NCBI GenBank assembly: GCA_001464935.1
Contig: LNEL01000064.1
Span: forward strand, 263,567 to 327,566
Origin: Gammaproteobacteria bacterium Ga0077536
GTDB taxonomy: Bacteria > Pseudomonadota > Gammaproteobacteria > Ga0077536
Direction: 5' to 3'
Length of the DNA: 64,000 nucleotides
In this document: piece after piece, positions 52,127 to 61,108 of the stretch
Layout: each line of letters starts with the position of its first letter
Numbering within the stretch: position 1 is the stretch's first letter
Made by a program: the position numbers and the translations under genes
Notes under the pieces: generated by a model
Told to the model about the DNA's origin: nothing
The model's input: only the letters and a program-made list of their open reading frames with translations
The model's database searches: none

Positions 52127-53209
52127 CTACAGCAGCGACCAGCGCTGCTGCCCGTCGCTGATTTCGATATCGCTGAATTCCGCGCGCAGCCGTCCGTGCT
52201 GGAAGCTCGCGACGGCAATCAGCCACACCCGCACGATGCGCCCGGGGGGTGGCCCCATCGCGTGCGCGACGTCCTCCCAGACGGGCCGTTCCTCGCGCTG
52301 CCAGTGGCCGAGGCCTGCACGTCCGCTGCGCACGACGAAGTGTGTTTCGCGCGCGGACCAGTATCGGACCGGGCAATCGAAGTGCGCGTCCGGTGCGAGA
52401 CAGGTGCTCCAGAACCAGGTCAGATCGCGACCGTTGTCGAATTCGGCTGCGATCGAGATGTAGTCGTGTGCGCGCACCGAATTCTCGGCGACCGCGCTCG
52501 GCAACTCGTGCAGGCGCCAGCGCCAGCGCAGGCGCGTGTCGGGCGACAGCGGGATGTCGCACGGGCGGCACAGAATGCCCTGATCGTCCTCGCCGCTGAT
52601 GCGGATGGCCGGCGCACCTTCGTCGTTGTGCGCTGCGCTGAACAAATGGGTCTCGCCGATTTCGACCAGGTGCTGCCAGCCCTCGGGTACGGCTACGGGC
52701 GTGCGCAGGTGAATGGCTTCGGTGGCGTAGCAATCCCCGGGCGTGCGCGTCAGGGCGTCGAGACCGTCGAGCGCCGAGCCCTGCCAGGCGACGACGAGCA
52801 CCTCGAGCGCGCCGCTGAGTCGTGCGTACAGCGCCGCATCGGTCGCGAGCTCGCCGTAGGCGTCGCGCCACATGCCCATGTACAGGCCGAGTTCCAGTTC
52901 ACCGTCGACATCGGCCTCGAAGCTGTCCGTCTCTTCGCGCAGATTGCGGATGCGGCCACCGGGACTGACGCGACACCACAGGTGAAAACGGGGGCCTGCA
53001 TGCAGGTCGGGCACACCGTTGGCCCAGTCTATGCGCCCGCGCGCGAACACGCTGTAGGCCTGGCCGCGTGCGAGTCGAATGCCGCTGCGCTGCCATGGCG
53101 GCTGGCGGGCGTCGAGGACCATTCGCGTGGCAGCGTGTACGCAAGGCGCGTGCGGCAGCGTGTCGGGCAAGTCGATGTCGCGGTCTCTCGAATGAAGTGC
53201 GTCGGTCAT
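52127..53209 (-). CDS. DUF3047-like protein
   Basis: 360 residues. The C-terminal half carries the DUF3047 pattern: RLRWRWRLHELPSAVAEN, a central YISIAAEFDNGRDLTWFWSTC, then VVRSGRAGLGHWQREERPVWEDVAHAMGPPPGRIVRVWLIA. The N-terminal half (LARGQAYSVFARGRIDWANG) resembles a carbohydrate- or jelly-roll-type beta domain. No signal peptide is evident. Function unknown. It is 67 bp upstream of the acyl-CoA synthetase on the same strand, so the two may form an operon. Confidence 0.72.
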   Translation of the reverse strand: MTDALHSRDRDIDLPDTLPHAPCVHAATRMVLDARQPPWQRSGIRLARGQAYSVFARGRIDWANGVPDLHAGPRFHLWCRVSPGGRIRNLREETDSFEADVDGELELGLYMGMWRDAYGELATDAALYARLSGALEVLVVAWQGSALDGLDALTRTPGDCYATEAIHLRTPVAVPEGWQHLVEIGETHLFSAAHNDEGAPAIRISGEDDQGILCRPCDIPLSPDTRLRWRWRLHELPSAVAENSVRAHDYISIAAEFDNGRDLTWFWSTCLAPDAHFDCPVRYWSARETHFVVRSGRAGLGHWQREERPVWEDVAHAMGPPPGRIVRVWLIAVASFQHGRLRAEFSDIEISDGQQRWSLL

Positions 53210-53319
53210 GATTCGGGTCGAATTGTGCCGGGTGTTCAGCGTAGGATACGGCGAGTTGAGGCGGTGACAATCGGCTGCGCGTGGGCGCGCCGGCCTCTCA
53301 TCCGAACGGGGTAACTTCG

Positions 53320-54087
53320 ATGCTGAATTATCTGCCGCTGGCCGACCTCATCGCGCACCCCGGCCTGCGCCTGGTGCTCGTGCAGGGCTTTCCGAGCCCA
53401 TGGGGCCAGGCCGCGAAAGCGATCTTCGAATTCAAGGGGCTCGACTACGTCGTCGCCGCGCAGCAGGCGGGCGGGACGAACGACGAATTGCTCGCGTGGG
53501 CGGGCGTGAGCAACGCGCCCGTGGTGGCGTGGCAGGACGAACGCCCGCTGCATCGCTGGGTCGACATCCTGATGCTCGCCGAATGACTGGCGCCGGTGCC
53601 CTCGCTGCTGCCGTCCGATGTGCTCGATCGCGCGTTGATGCTGGGACTGTCGAACGAACTGTGCGGGGAACTCGGGCTCGGCTGGAACCGTCGCCTGCAG
53701 ATGTTCGCATCGATGCTCGACGCGCCGGACCCACCGGAGGGCGTCGCCCGCATGGGAGCCAGGTATCGGTACAACCAGGCCGACGCGCGGGTGGCGGGCG
53801 AGCGCACCGCGCAGCAGATCGCCGCGCTGGCCACGCAGCTCAAAGCCCAGCATGCGCGCGGCCGGCCGTTCTTCGTCGGCGAGACGCTGACCGCGCTCGA
53901 TCTGTACTGGGTCGCGTTCATGAACCTGATCGATCTGTTGCCGCCCGCGCAGTGCCCGGTCGCGGAGGCGATCCGGCCGATGTTCGCGCTGCACGACGAG
54001 ACGATCAGGGCCGCGCTCGATCCCGTGCTGATCGCCCATCGCGATCGCGTGTTCCAGGCCTACTTCCGCCAACCAATGGAACTGTAA
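53320..54087 (+). pseudogene. GST-like gene interrupted by an in-frame TGA
   Basis: The 255-codon frame from ATG 53320 is interrupted only by TGA at 53584-53586 (codon 89). Both halves align with the intact paralogue at 54125: MLAE-stop-LAPVPSLLP here versus MLAERIAPTPALLP there, so a single CGA-to-TGA change (Arg) is the simplest cause. The first half has the thioredoxin-like N-terminus (VLVQGFPSPWGQAAKAIF), the second the helical domain (FVGETLTALDLYWVAFMNLI). Without readthrough it gives only an 88-residue fragment; a sequencing error is also possible. Confidence 0.8.
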
Positions 54088-54124
54088 TCCACGTGCCCCG
54101 CAGACCCGACCGGAGGATCCCCCG

Positions 54125-54898
54125 ATGATCGAATGGCGTTCGCTCGATGAAGTGATTCATGGGCACGGGCTGCGCATGGTGCTCGTGCAGGGCATTGCGA
54201 GCCCGTGGGGCGTCGCGGCGAAAGCCATTTTCGACCTCAAGGCCGTCCCTTACGTTGCAGCGCCGTGGGCAGCGGGCGAGACGAACGAGGCGGCCGCCCG
54301 GTGGTCGGGCGCAGACAGCGGACCGGTGGTCGTGTGGAACGACGAAGCACCGATCAATCGCTGGCTCGACATCCTGATGCTCGCCGAGCGAATTGCGCCG
54401 ACGCCCGCCCTGCTGCCCGCCGACCCGCTGGCACGCGCCCTGACGATAGGCCTGTCATTCGAGATCTGCGGCGAGAACGGGCTGGGCTGGAATCGACGCC
54501 TGCAGCTGTTCGAGCCGATGATCGAGTCCGGCCAGGCGCCCGCAGGTGTGCTGCACATGGGGCGCAAGTACGGCTACAGCACCGCGGCTGCTGCAGCGGC
54601 CAAGGGGCGCGTGGTGGCGCAGTTGCGCGCGCTGACGAGCCAGCTGAAGCAGCAGTATGCGGCTGGCCGGCATTTCTTCGTCGGCGACGCCCTCAGCGCG
54701 CTCGATGTCTATTTCGTGTCGTTCATGAACCTGGTGGCGCTGCAGCCGGAGGCCGAGTGCCCGATGGTCGAGATGTGGCGCAGCGTTTACCGGACCGGCA
54801 TGGACGACCCGGCGCTGGCCGCCGCGGTCGATCCGATCCTCGTTGAACATCGCGATCGGATCTTCCGATCCCACTTCCGCAATCCGATGGAGTTCTGA
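54125..54898 (+). CDS. Glutathione S-transferase-like protein
   Basis: 257 residues. Thioredoxin-like start VLVQGIASPWGVAAKAIFDLKAVPYVA, then PVVVWNDEAPINRWLDILMLAE (cis-Pro/Glu region) and a helical C-terminal domain with FVGDALSALDVYFVSFMNL. It is the intact paralogue of the interrupted gene just upstream. It is 2 bp ahead of the LLM gene at 54901, so GST, LLM and crotonase probably form one operon. Substrate unknown. Confidence 0.82.
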   Translation: MIEWRSLDEVIHGHGLRMVLVQGIASPWGVAAKAIFDLKAVPYVAAPWAAGETNEAAARWSGADSGPVVVWNDEAPINRWLDILMLAERIAPTPALLPADPLARALTIGLSFEICGENGLGWNRRLQLFEPMIESGQAPAGVLHMGRKYGYSTAAAAAAKGRVVAQLRALTSQLKQQYAAGRHFFVGDALSALDVYFVSFMNLVALQPEAECPMVEMWRSVYRTGMDDPALAAAVDPILVEHRDRIFRSHFRNPMEF

Positions 54899-54900
54899 TC

Positions 54901-55836
54901 ATGGCCATTCGCGCCGGTTTCGGCATCGCCAGTTTTCCGTTCGACAAACCCGGCAGCTGGTTCGAATGGGTGCAGCTGCTCGAACGCTACAAAGTCGATT
55001 CGGTGTGGCAGACCGATCGCCTCGTGTCCGCCGATCCTTACCTCGAAGCCGTCAGCGTGATGGCGACGCTGGCGGGTTGCACCGAGAAGATCAAGTTCGG
55101 CATGAACGCGATCGTTGCGCCGCTGCGCGATCCGCTCGTGCTCGCCAAGCAGTGCGCGACGATCGACTTCCTCAGCAACGGCCGTCTGTTGCCGATGTTC
55201 GGCGTCGGGTATCCGAATGCAATCGAATGGCGCACGACGGGCCGCAGTTCGTCCGACCGCGGTGCGCGCTCGACAGAAATCTTCCAGCTCCTGAACATGC
55301 TGTGGACGCAGGAATCCGTGACCTTCGAAGGCAAGTTCTTCCAGTACAAGGACGCGTCGATCACCCCGCGCCCGATTCAGCAGCCGTTGCCGCTGTGGAT
55401 CGGCGGCAATGCCGAGCCGGCGCTGAAGCGCACGGCGAAGCTGGGCACCGGCTGGATCGGCGGCATCGCGACACCCGAGCAGGTCGGCCATGCGATCACG
55501 ACCATCCGCACCGAGTCGGCGGCGCTCGGTCGCCGCATCGACGACGACCACTACGGCACCTCGCTCGCGTTCCGCATCGGCTCGATCGATGACCCGGTGA
55601 TTGGGCAGGTGCCGCTGGTCCGCCGTGCAGGTATCGGCGACGAGATCGACCTCAGGCCGCTGCTCGCGGTCGGCAGCGTCAAGGACATCATCCGGCGCAT
55701 CGAGGAGTACAAGGCGGTCGGGGCCTCGAAGTTCGTGCTGCTGCCGCTGGCCCTCGGCGACAAGGACATGTTCGACCAGACGCGTCGCGCCTGCGAGGAG
55801 ATCCTGCCGATGATCGAAGACCGGAGGGTCGCATGA
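54901..55836 (+). CDS. LLM class F420-type oxidoreductase
   Basis: 311 residues. GFGIASFPFDKPGSWFEWVQLLERYKVDSVWQTDRLVSADPYLEAVSVMATLAGCTEKIKFGMNAIVAPLRDPLVLAKQCATIDFLSNGRLLPMFGVGY resembles F420-dependent LLM proteins (5,10-methylene-tetrahydromethanopterin reductase type) more than FMN monooxygenases, but the cofactor is unproven. It overlaps the following crotonase gene by ATGA (55833-55836). Confidence 0.88.
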   Translation: MAIRAGFGIASFPFDKPGSWFEWVQLLERYKVDSVWQTDRLVSADPYLEAVSVMATLAGCTEKIKFGMNAIVAPLRDPLVLAKQCATIDFLSNGRLLPMFGVGYPNAIEWRTTGRSSSDRGARSTEIFQLLNMLWTQESVTFEGKFFQYKDASITPRPIQQPLPLWIGGNAEPALKRTAKLGTGWIGGIATPEQVGHAITTIRTESAALGRRIDDDHYGTSLAFRIGSIDDPVIGQVPLVRRAGIGDEIDLRPLLAVGSVKDIIRRIEEYKAVGASKFVLLPLALGDKDMFDQTRRACEEILPMIEDRRVA

Positions 55837-56654
55837 GCGAGGTGGTGTTGACCGACCTCAGCGAGGGCGTGCTGACGATCACGCTGAACCGGCCCGAGGT
55901 CCTGAATGCCTACAACATGACGCTGCATCACGCGCTGCTCGCCGCACTCGAGGCGGCGGACGCCGATGACGCGGTACGCGCCGTGATTCTCACCGGCGCC
56001 GGGCGCGGCTTCTGCGCGGGCATGGATCTGTCGGGTGGCGGGGAGACCTTCAACAACAAAAGCCATCAATCCATCGACGAACATCGCGACGGCGGCGGCG
56101 AGCTGACGCTGCGGCTGTTCGACATGAGAAAGCCGGTGATCGCCGCCATCAACGGACCGGCGACAGGCGTCGGGCTGACGATGACGCTGGCCTGCGATGT
56201 ACGGCTCGGCGTGGCCAAGGCCAAGATGGGTTTCGTGTTCGCCCAGCGGGGGATCGCGCCCGATGCGTGCAGTTCGTGGTTCGCGCCGCGGATCGTCGGC
56301 ATCGAACAGGCGCTCAAGTGGTTCATGAGCGGGCGCGTCTTCAACGGTCAGGAAGCGTTCGACAAGGGGCTCGTCAGCGAACTGCTGGCCCCCGAAGAAC
56401 TGCTGCCGCGCGCCCGCGCGCTGGCGCGTGAGTTCACCGCGAGCACCAGCGCGGTCTCCGTCGCGATTGCGCGGCGCCTGTTGTGGCGCATGCAGGGCGC
56501 GGCCCATCCACGGGACGCGTTTGCGCTGGAGTCCAAGGCGCTGTGGTATGTCGGTGGCGCGCCGGATTCGCGCGAAGGGGTGCTGTCGTTTCTCGAGAAG
56601 CGCGCCCCGCAGTTCACGATGCGCGTGTCGCGCGACTTTCCGGACTTCCTGTAG
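55833..56654 (+). CDS. Crotonase family protein without the hydratase glutamates
   Basis: 273 residues. LTITLNRPEVLNAYN, GFCAGMDLSGGG and NGPATGVGLTMTLACDVRLG are crotonase marks. The two hydratase Glu positions are Thr116 and Phe136, so plain enoyl-CoA hydratase activity is doubtful. It is translationally coupled to the LLM gene. Convergent with kup, 49 bp from its stop. Confidence 0.87.
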   Translation: MSEVVLTDLSEGVLTITLNRPEVLNAYNMTLHHALLAALEAADADDAVRAVILTGAGRGFCAGMDLSGGGETFNNKSHQSIDEHRDGGGELTLRLFDMRKPVIAAINGPATGVGLTMTLACDVRLGVAKAKMGFVFAQRGIAPDACSSWFAPRIVGIEQALKWFMSGRVFNGQEAFDKGLVSELLAPEELLPRARALAREFTASTSAVSVAIARRLLWRMQGAAHPRDAFALESKALWYVGGAPDSREGVLSFLEKRAPQFTMRVSRDFPDFL

Positions 56655-56703
56655 CGCGTCGTGCGTGCAATTCGCGCCCGCGTCTTCGCGCGGACGCGTC
56701 CGG

Positions 56704-58575
56704 TCACATTTCGAGCTGGGTACCGAGTTCGACGACCCGGTTCGTCGGGATGCGGAAGAACTCGTGGGCGGGCGTCGCGTTCTGATTCATCACCGCGAAC
56801 AGGCGCTCGCGCCACAGTGCCATGACCGGCGCGAGGCTCGGTACGATCACTTCGCGGCTCAGGTAGAAGGTCGTGTCCATCATGTCGAACGTATGGCCGT
56901 GGCAGCCGCAGGCCGCCAGGGCCGCCGGAATGTCCGGTTGCTGCATGAAGCCGTAATGGCAGATCAGGCGGTAGAAGCCGTGGCCGAGGTCGGTGTACTC
57001 GATCCGTTCGGCTTCCGGGACATAGGGTTTTTCTTCGGTGACGACCGTCAGCATGAAAATGCGATCGTGCAGCACCTTGTTGTGTTTGAGGTTGTGCAGC
57101 AGCGCGGTCGGTGTGCCGTCGGCATCGCTGGTCATGAACACCGCGGTGCCGGACACGCGCAGGATGTCGTCGATCGATGACAGCAGCACCTCCAGCGGAA
57201 TGCTGTCGGCCTTCATCCGGCTGAACACCTGGGCGCGGCCCCGCTTCCAGGTGGTCAGCAGCGTGAAGGACACGATGGCGACGACGATCGGGAACCAGCC
57301 GCCGTCGGCAATCTTCAGCGCATTGGAACCGAAGAACGCCAGGTCGATTGCGATCAGCGTGCCGGCCAGCGCGTGCGCCACGAGCGGCGGCCATTTCCAC
57401 AGGTAGAGCATCACGAAGCCGACGAGGATGGTGTCGATCATCATCGTTGCCGTCACCGCAATGCCATAGGCGGCGGCGAGACTGCTCGAGGAGCCGAAGC
57501 CGAACACCAGCCCCAGCACGGCGGTGCAGAGGATCCAGTTGGTGAACGGCACGTAAATCTGGCCCGCCTCGCGACCCGAGGTATGGATCATCGTCATGCG
57601 CGGCAGGTAGCCGAGTTGCACGGCCTGTCGTGCGACGGAAAAGGCGCCGGAGATCACCGCCTGCGAGGCGATGACCGTGGCACAGGTCGCCAGGATCACC
57701 ATCGGCACCAGCGCCCAGCCCGGCGCCAGCAGGTAGAACGGGCTCCTGATCGCCTCCGGATCGGCGATCAGCAGGGCGCCCTGCCCGAAATAGTTCAACA
57801 GCAGGGCCGGCATCACGAAGCCGAACCAGCTGAGCCGGATCGGACGTCGGCCGAAGTGTCCCATGTCGGTGTACAGCGCCTCGCCGCCGGTGACGGCGAG
57901 CACCACGGCGCCCAGCGCGAAGAACGCCGTCATCGGATGCGCGCTGACGAACGCGAAGGCGTGCGTCGGCAGCGCCGCGAGCAGCACGCCCGGGTGGGCG
58001 GCAATCTGGATCACGCCGAGCAGCGCGAGCGTCGTGAACCAAAGGATCATGACGGGCCCGAAGACGAGGCCGACCTTCGCGGTGCCGTTTTTCTGGATGG
58101 CGAACAGGGCGAGCAGGATGCCGGCGGTCACCGGCACCACGACCGGTTCAAGACCCGGGGCAATCACCTTGAGGCCTTCGACGGCGCTCAGCACCGAGAT
58201 GGCGGGCGTGATCATGCTGTCGCCGAAGAACAGCGCGGCGGCGAAGATGCCGAGCAGCGGCAGGCCCCACTGTTGGACGCGCCCACGCATGACCGAGGAC
58301 ACGAGCGCCAGCAGCGCGAGGCTGCCGCCTTCGCCGCGGTTGTCGGCGCGCATGATGATGGTCACGTATTTCAGCGTGACCAGCACCATGATCGACCAGA
58401 ACACCAGCGACAGCACGCCGAGCACCGTTGCCGGCTCCACCGCGATCGGATGATGGCCGGCGAAGGTCTCCTTCAGCGCATAGAGCGGGCTGGTGCCGAT
58501 GTCGCCATAGACGACGCCGATCGCGCCCAGCATCAGGCGCCGGGTCGGCGTGGTGGAGGTGCTAGCCGTAGACAT
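56704..58575 (-). CDS. kup: Kup potassium uptake transporter
   Basis: 623 residues. N-terminal [23 protein letters not shown] is the KUP/HAK signature; about twelve hydrophobic helices follow up to residue 450, with [16 protein letters not shown] after helix 2, then a soluble C-terminal domain. Low-to-medium-affinity K+/H+ symport at the inner membrane. Length matches E. coli Kup (622). Divergent from the Nudix gene with 58 bp between starts. Confidence 0.95.
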   Translation of the reverse strand: MSTASTSTTPTRRLMLGAIGVVYGDIGTSPLYALKETFAGHHPIAVEPATVLGVLSLVFWSIMVLVTLKYVTIIMRADNRGEGGSLALLALVSSVMRGRVQQWGLPLLGIFAAALFFGDSMITPAISVLSAVEGLKVIAPGLEPVVVPVTAGILLALFAIQKNGTAKVGLVFGPVMILWFTTLALLGVIQIAAHPGVLLAALPTHAFAFVSAHPMTAFFALGAVVLAVTGGEALYTDMGHFGRRPIRLSWFGFVMPALLLNYFGQGALLIADPEAIRSPFYLLAPGWALVPMVILATCATVIASQAVISGAFSVARQAVQLGYLPRMTMIHTSGREAGQIYVPFTNWILCTAVLGLVFGFGSSSSLAAAYGIAVTATMMIDTILVGFVMLYLWKWPPLVAHALAGTLIAIDLAFFGSNALKIADGGWFPIVVAIVSFTLLTTWKRGRAQVFSRMKADSIPLEVLLSSIDDILRVSGTAVFMTSDADGTPTALLHNLKHNKVLHDRIFMLTVVTEEKPYVPEAERIEYTDLGHGFYRLICHYGFMQQPDIPAALAACGCHGHTFDMMDTTFYLSREVIVPSLAPVMALWRERLFAVMNQNATPAHEFFRIPTNRVVELGTQLEM

Positions 58576-58633
58576 GTGAACGAATCCTGGCTCGCGCGCG
58601 ACAGGTCCGCGCCGAGGCGTTGGTCATGGCAAG

Positions 58634-59296
58634 ATGGCGGGCATGATATTCGATGACGACCTGCGACTCAGCATCGTGGCACGGCTTGCCGCGTTCCCGC
58701 GCCAGGACGGCGGCCCGGGCCTCGGGGCGGCGGTGGCCGTCGTGGTGACTGACGAGGGCACCGGCGCAGACGTCCCTGGGCTGCCGCCGGGCACCGGGCA
58801 TGAGCCCCGCGCGGCGCTGCTGCTGACGCGGCGTGCAGCGCATCTGCGACGCCATGCGGGGCAATGGGCGCTGCCCGGTGGTCGCATCGACCCCGGCGAG
58901 TCGCCGGAAGAGGCCGCGCTGCGTGAACTGTTCGAGGAAGTCGGGCTGTGCGTGCCGGACAGTGCGATCCTGGGACGCCTCGACGCGTACCCGACGCGCT
59001 CGGGCTTCACGATGACGCCGGTGGTCGTGTGGGGCGGCGCGCAGCCCGCATTGCAGATCAACCCGCACGAGGTCGCCTCCGTCCACCGGATCCCGCTCAC
59101 CGAGTTCCTGCGTGGGGACGCGCCGCTGCTCGAGGACGGGCCGGAGGCCGGCCGCCCGGTGCTGAGGATGCCGATTGGCGAGACCTGGATCGCGGCGCCG
59201 ACGGCCGCCATCCTGCTGCAGTTCCGGGAGGTCTGTCTGCGCGGCGCGCAGACCCGGGTCGCACATTACGACCAGCCTGACTTTGCCTGGCGCTGA
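58634..59296 (+). CDS. Nudix hydrolase, CoA pyrophosphatase-like
   Basis: 220 residues. Nudix box G-x5-E-x7-REUxEExGU is complete in [24 protein letters not shown]. Upstream [18 protein letters not shown] resembles the CoA-specific UPF0035 motif region of NudL-type enzymes. It would hydrolyse CoA or a related nucleoside diphosphate derivative. An ATG three codons downstream is an alternative start. Tail-to-tail with argC. Confidence 0.88.
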   Translation: MAGMIFDDDLRLSIVARLAAFPRQDGGPGLGAAVAVVVTDEGTGADVPGLPPGTGHEPRAALLLTRRAAHLRRHAGQWALPGGRIDPGESPEEAALRELFEEVGLCVPDSAILGRLDAYPTRSGFTMTPVVVWGGAQPALQINPHEVASVHRIPLTEFLRGDAPLLEDGPEAGRPVLRMPIGETWIAAPTAAILLQFREVCLRGAQTRVAHYDQPDFAWR

Positions 59297-59301
59297 CGCC
59301 G

Positions 59302-60240
59302 TCAGGGCGTGAGACCGAGGCTTTCGTCGACGCCGAGGTGCAGGTTCATCGACTGCACCGCCGCGCCGCTCGCGCCCTTGCCGAGATTGTCCAGCCGCGC
59401 GACGAGCACGGCCTGCGTCTCGCTGGCAAACACCATGATTTCGCAGTCATTGCTGTCGTTGCAGGCCTGGACGTCGAGGTAGCCGTCCTGCTGCGCGCCC
59501 AGTGGCAGCACGCGTACGAAACGCTCGCCGGCATAGCGCGCCGACAACGCGCGATGCAGGCTGGCGCCATCGGTGCCGGGCGCGAGTTGAGACAGGTGCA
59601 GCGGCACGCTGACCGCAAGCCCCTTGTAGAAGTTCGACACGATCGGCATGAACAGCGGACGGTGTTCGAGCCCGGTGTGCGTCATCATTTCCGGCACATG
59701 CTTGTGCACCAGGGACAGCGCGTACTGGCGCGGGGCCTTCAGCCGCGCGTCGTCATCCGTTTCGTACTGTTCGATCATCTTCTTGCCGCCGCCGGAATAG
59801 CCGGTCACAGACGTCGCCGTGACGAGCGCGCCAGCCGGCACGAGGCCGGCGTCGATCAGCGGCCGCAGCAGCAGGATGAACGCGGTCGCGTGACAGCCGG
59901 GGTTCGCGATGCGCTTGGCCGCGCGCAGTCTTCCACGCTGTTCGGGTGCGAGTTCCGGCAGACCGAAGGTCCAGCCCGGCGCCGTGCGATGGGCGGTGCT
60001 CGCGTCGATGATGCAGGTATCCGGATTCGTCACCAGTTCGACCGCCGCGCGCGCGGCGTCGTCCGGCAGGCACAGGAACGCGATGTCGGCGGCGTTCAGC
60101 AGGCGCGCGCGGGCCGCCGGGTCCTTGCGCTCGGCGGCGTCTATCGTCAGCACGTCCAGATCGGTGCGACGCGCGAGCAGGGCGTGGATCTGAAGGCCCG
60201 TGGTGCCTTCCTGTCCGTCGACGAATACGCGGTGTGTCAT
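59302..60240 (-). CDS. argC: N-acetyl-gamma-glutamyl-phosphate reductase (type 2)
   Basis: 312 residues. Third step of arginine synthesis, NADPH-dependent. N-terminal VFVDGQEGTTGLQI (nucleotide site), catalytic Cys116 in NPGCHATA, VTGYSGGGKKMIEQY and the His region VHKHVPEM are intact. The short type-2 form. ATG 60240. No other arg gene is adjacent. 68 bp separate it from the SDR gene upstream on the same strand. Confidence 0.94.
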   Translation of the reverse strand: MTHRVFVDGQEGTTGLQIHALLARRTDLDVLTIDAAERKDPAARARLLNAADIAFLCLPDDAARAAVELVTNPDTCIIDASTAHRTAPGWTFGLPELAPEQRGRLRAAKRIANPGCHATAFILLLRPLIDAGLVPAGALVTATSVTGYSGGGKKMIEQYETDDDARLKAPRQYALSLVHKHVPEMMTHTGLEHRPLFMPIVSNFYKGLAVSVPLHLSQLAPGTDGASLHRALSARYAGERFVRVLPLGAQQDGYLDVQACNDSNDCEIMVFASETQAVLVARLDNLGKGASGAAVQSMNLHLGVDESLGLTP

Positions 60241-60308
60241 GGGCTGAAGCCGGGAACTGGGGCGGGCGGCGAGGATAAGCGATGCGCTGCGGTGTGCAAA
60301 GCCCGCCG

Positions 60309-60986
60309 TCAGGACAGGCCGACAACGGGGATCAGGGCGCCGTGGACCGCGCGGGCGGCGTCGCTGCCGAGAAAACAGATCACGCTCGCCAGGTCGATCG
60401 GCTGCACCCAGCGGCTGAAATCGGCCTCCGGCATGTCGGCCCGGTTGCGCGGCGTGTCGAGAATGCTCGGCAGCACGGCGTTGACGTTGATGCCGTGCGC
60501 CCGCAACTCGCGCGCGAGACTCTCCGTCAGCCGCATCACGGTGCTCTTGGCCGCGCAGTACGCGCTCATGTCGGGCAGTCCCTCGCGCGCGGACTGGGCG
60601 CCGACATTGACGATGCTGCCGTGACCGCGCTCGATCATCATCGGCACCGTCGCGCGCACCGCATTGCGCATCGTGTCGACGTTGAGCCTGAACATCAGGT
60701 CCCATTCGGCGGTCGCGGTCGAGTACGCGCTCGTGCCCATCGCGAAGCCGCCGGCAACGTTGAACAGCGCGTCGAACTCGCCGGCGTGACGGAAGGCTGC
60801 GAGCACCGCGGCGGTGTCGGTCAGATCGACGCGCAGCCAGGTCCCGGGCAGCTTTTCGATGTGTTCGTCGAACTCGAGATCGACGCCGATCGTGTCCGCG
60901 CCCGCGGCGCGCGCCTGGGCGGTGACGGCGCGGCCCAGCGCACCGTTCGCGCCGGTGATCAGCACGCGCTTGCCGGTGAGATTCAT
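60309..60986 (-). CDS. SDR family oxidoreductase
   Basis: 225 residues. TGANGALG cofactor loop, Asp in IGVDLEFDE, NVAGGF in place of NNAG, catalytic YCAAK; the usual Ser of the triad falls in VGAQSAREG. C-terminal half is shorter than usual. NAD-type cofactor likely; substrate unknown. A hairpin at 61071-61093 separates it from the GGDEF/EAL gene. Confidence 0.88.
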   Translation of the reverse strand: MNLTGKRVLITGANGALGRAVTAQARAAGADTIGVDLEFDEHIEKLPGTWLRVDLTDTAAVLAAFRHAGEFDALFNVAGGFAMGTSAYSTATAEWDLMFRLNVDTMRNAVRATVPMMIERGHGSIVNVGAQSAREGLPDMSAYCAAKSTVMRLTESLARELRAHGINVNAVLPSILDTPRNRADMPEADFSRWVQPIDLASVICFLGSDAARAVHGALIPVVGLS

Positions 60987-61070
60987 GGATATCGCAGCTC
61001 CTCGTGCGGTGGTTCTGGCGGCGGTGATGCTGCCGATGCCGGGGGCCTCGGCCTGCCTCGACTGTGATGG

Positions 61071-61093
61071 GCCGATTTATAGCAGAAATCGGC
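61071..61093. terminator. Hairpin between the GGDEF/EAL gene and the SDR gene
   Basis: GCCGATTT and AAATCGGC (8-bp perfect stem, 7-base loop) lie 16 bp after the GGDEF/EAL stop on the minus strand. It may be a weak terminator; the minus-strand loop also reads TATAAA (61077-61082), a possible -10 for the SDR and argC genes. No T-run. Confidence 0.4.
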
Positions 61094-61108
61094 GCCGCCG
61101 CGGCGGAC

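Noticed and set aside
53584-53586. TGA as a selenocysteine codon in the GST-like gene
   Set aside because: The paralogue has Arg, not Cys, at this place, GST proteins of this type have no Sec there, and I see no convincing SECIS hairpin just downstream.
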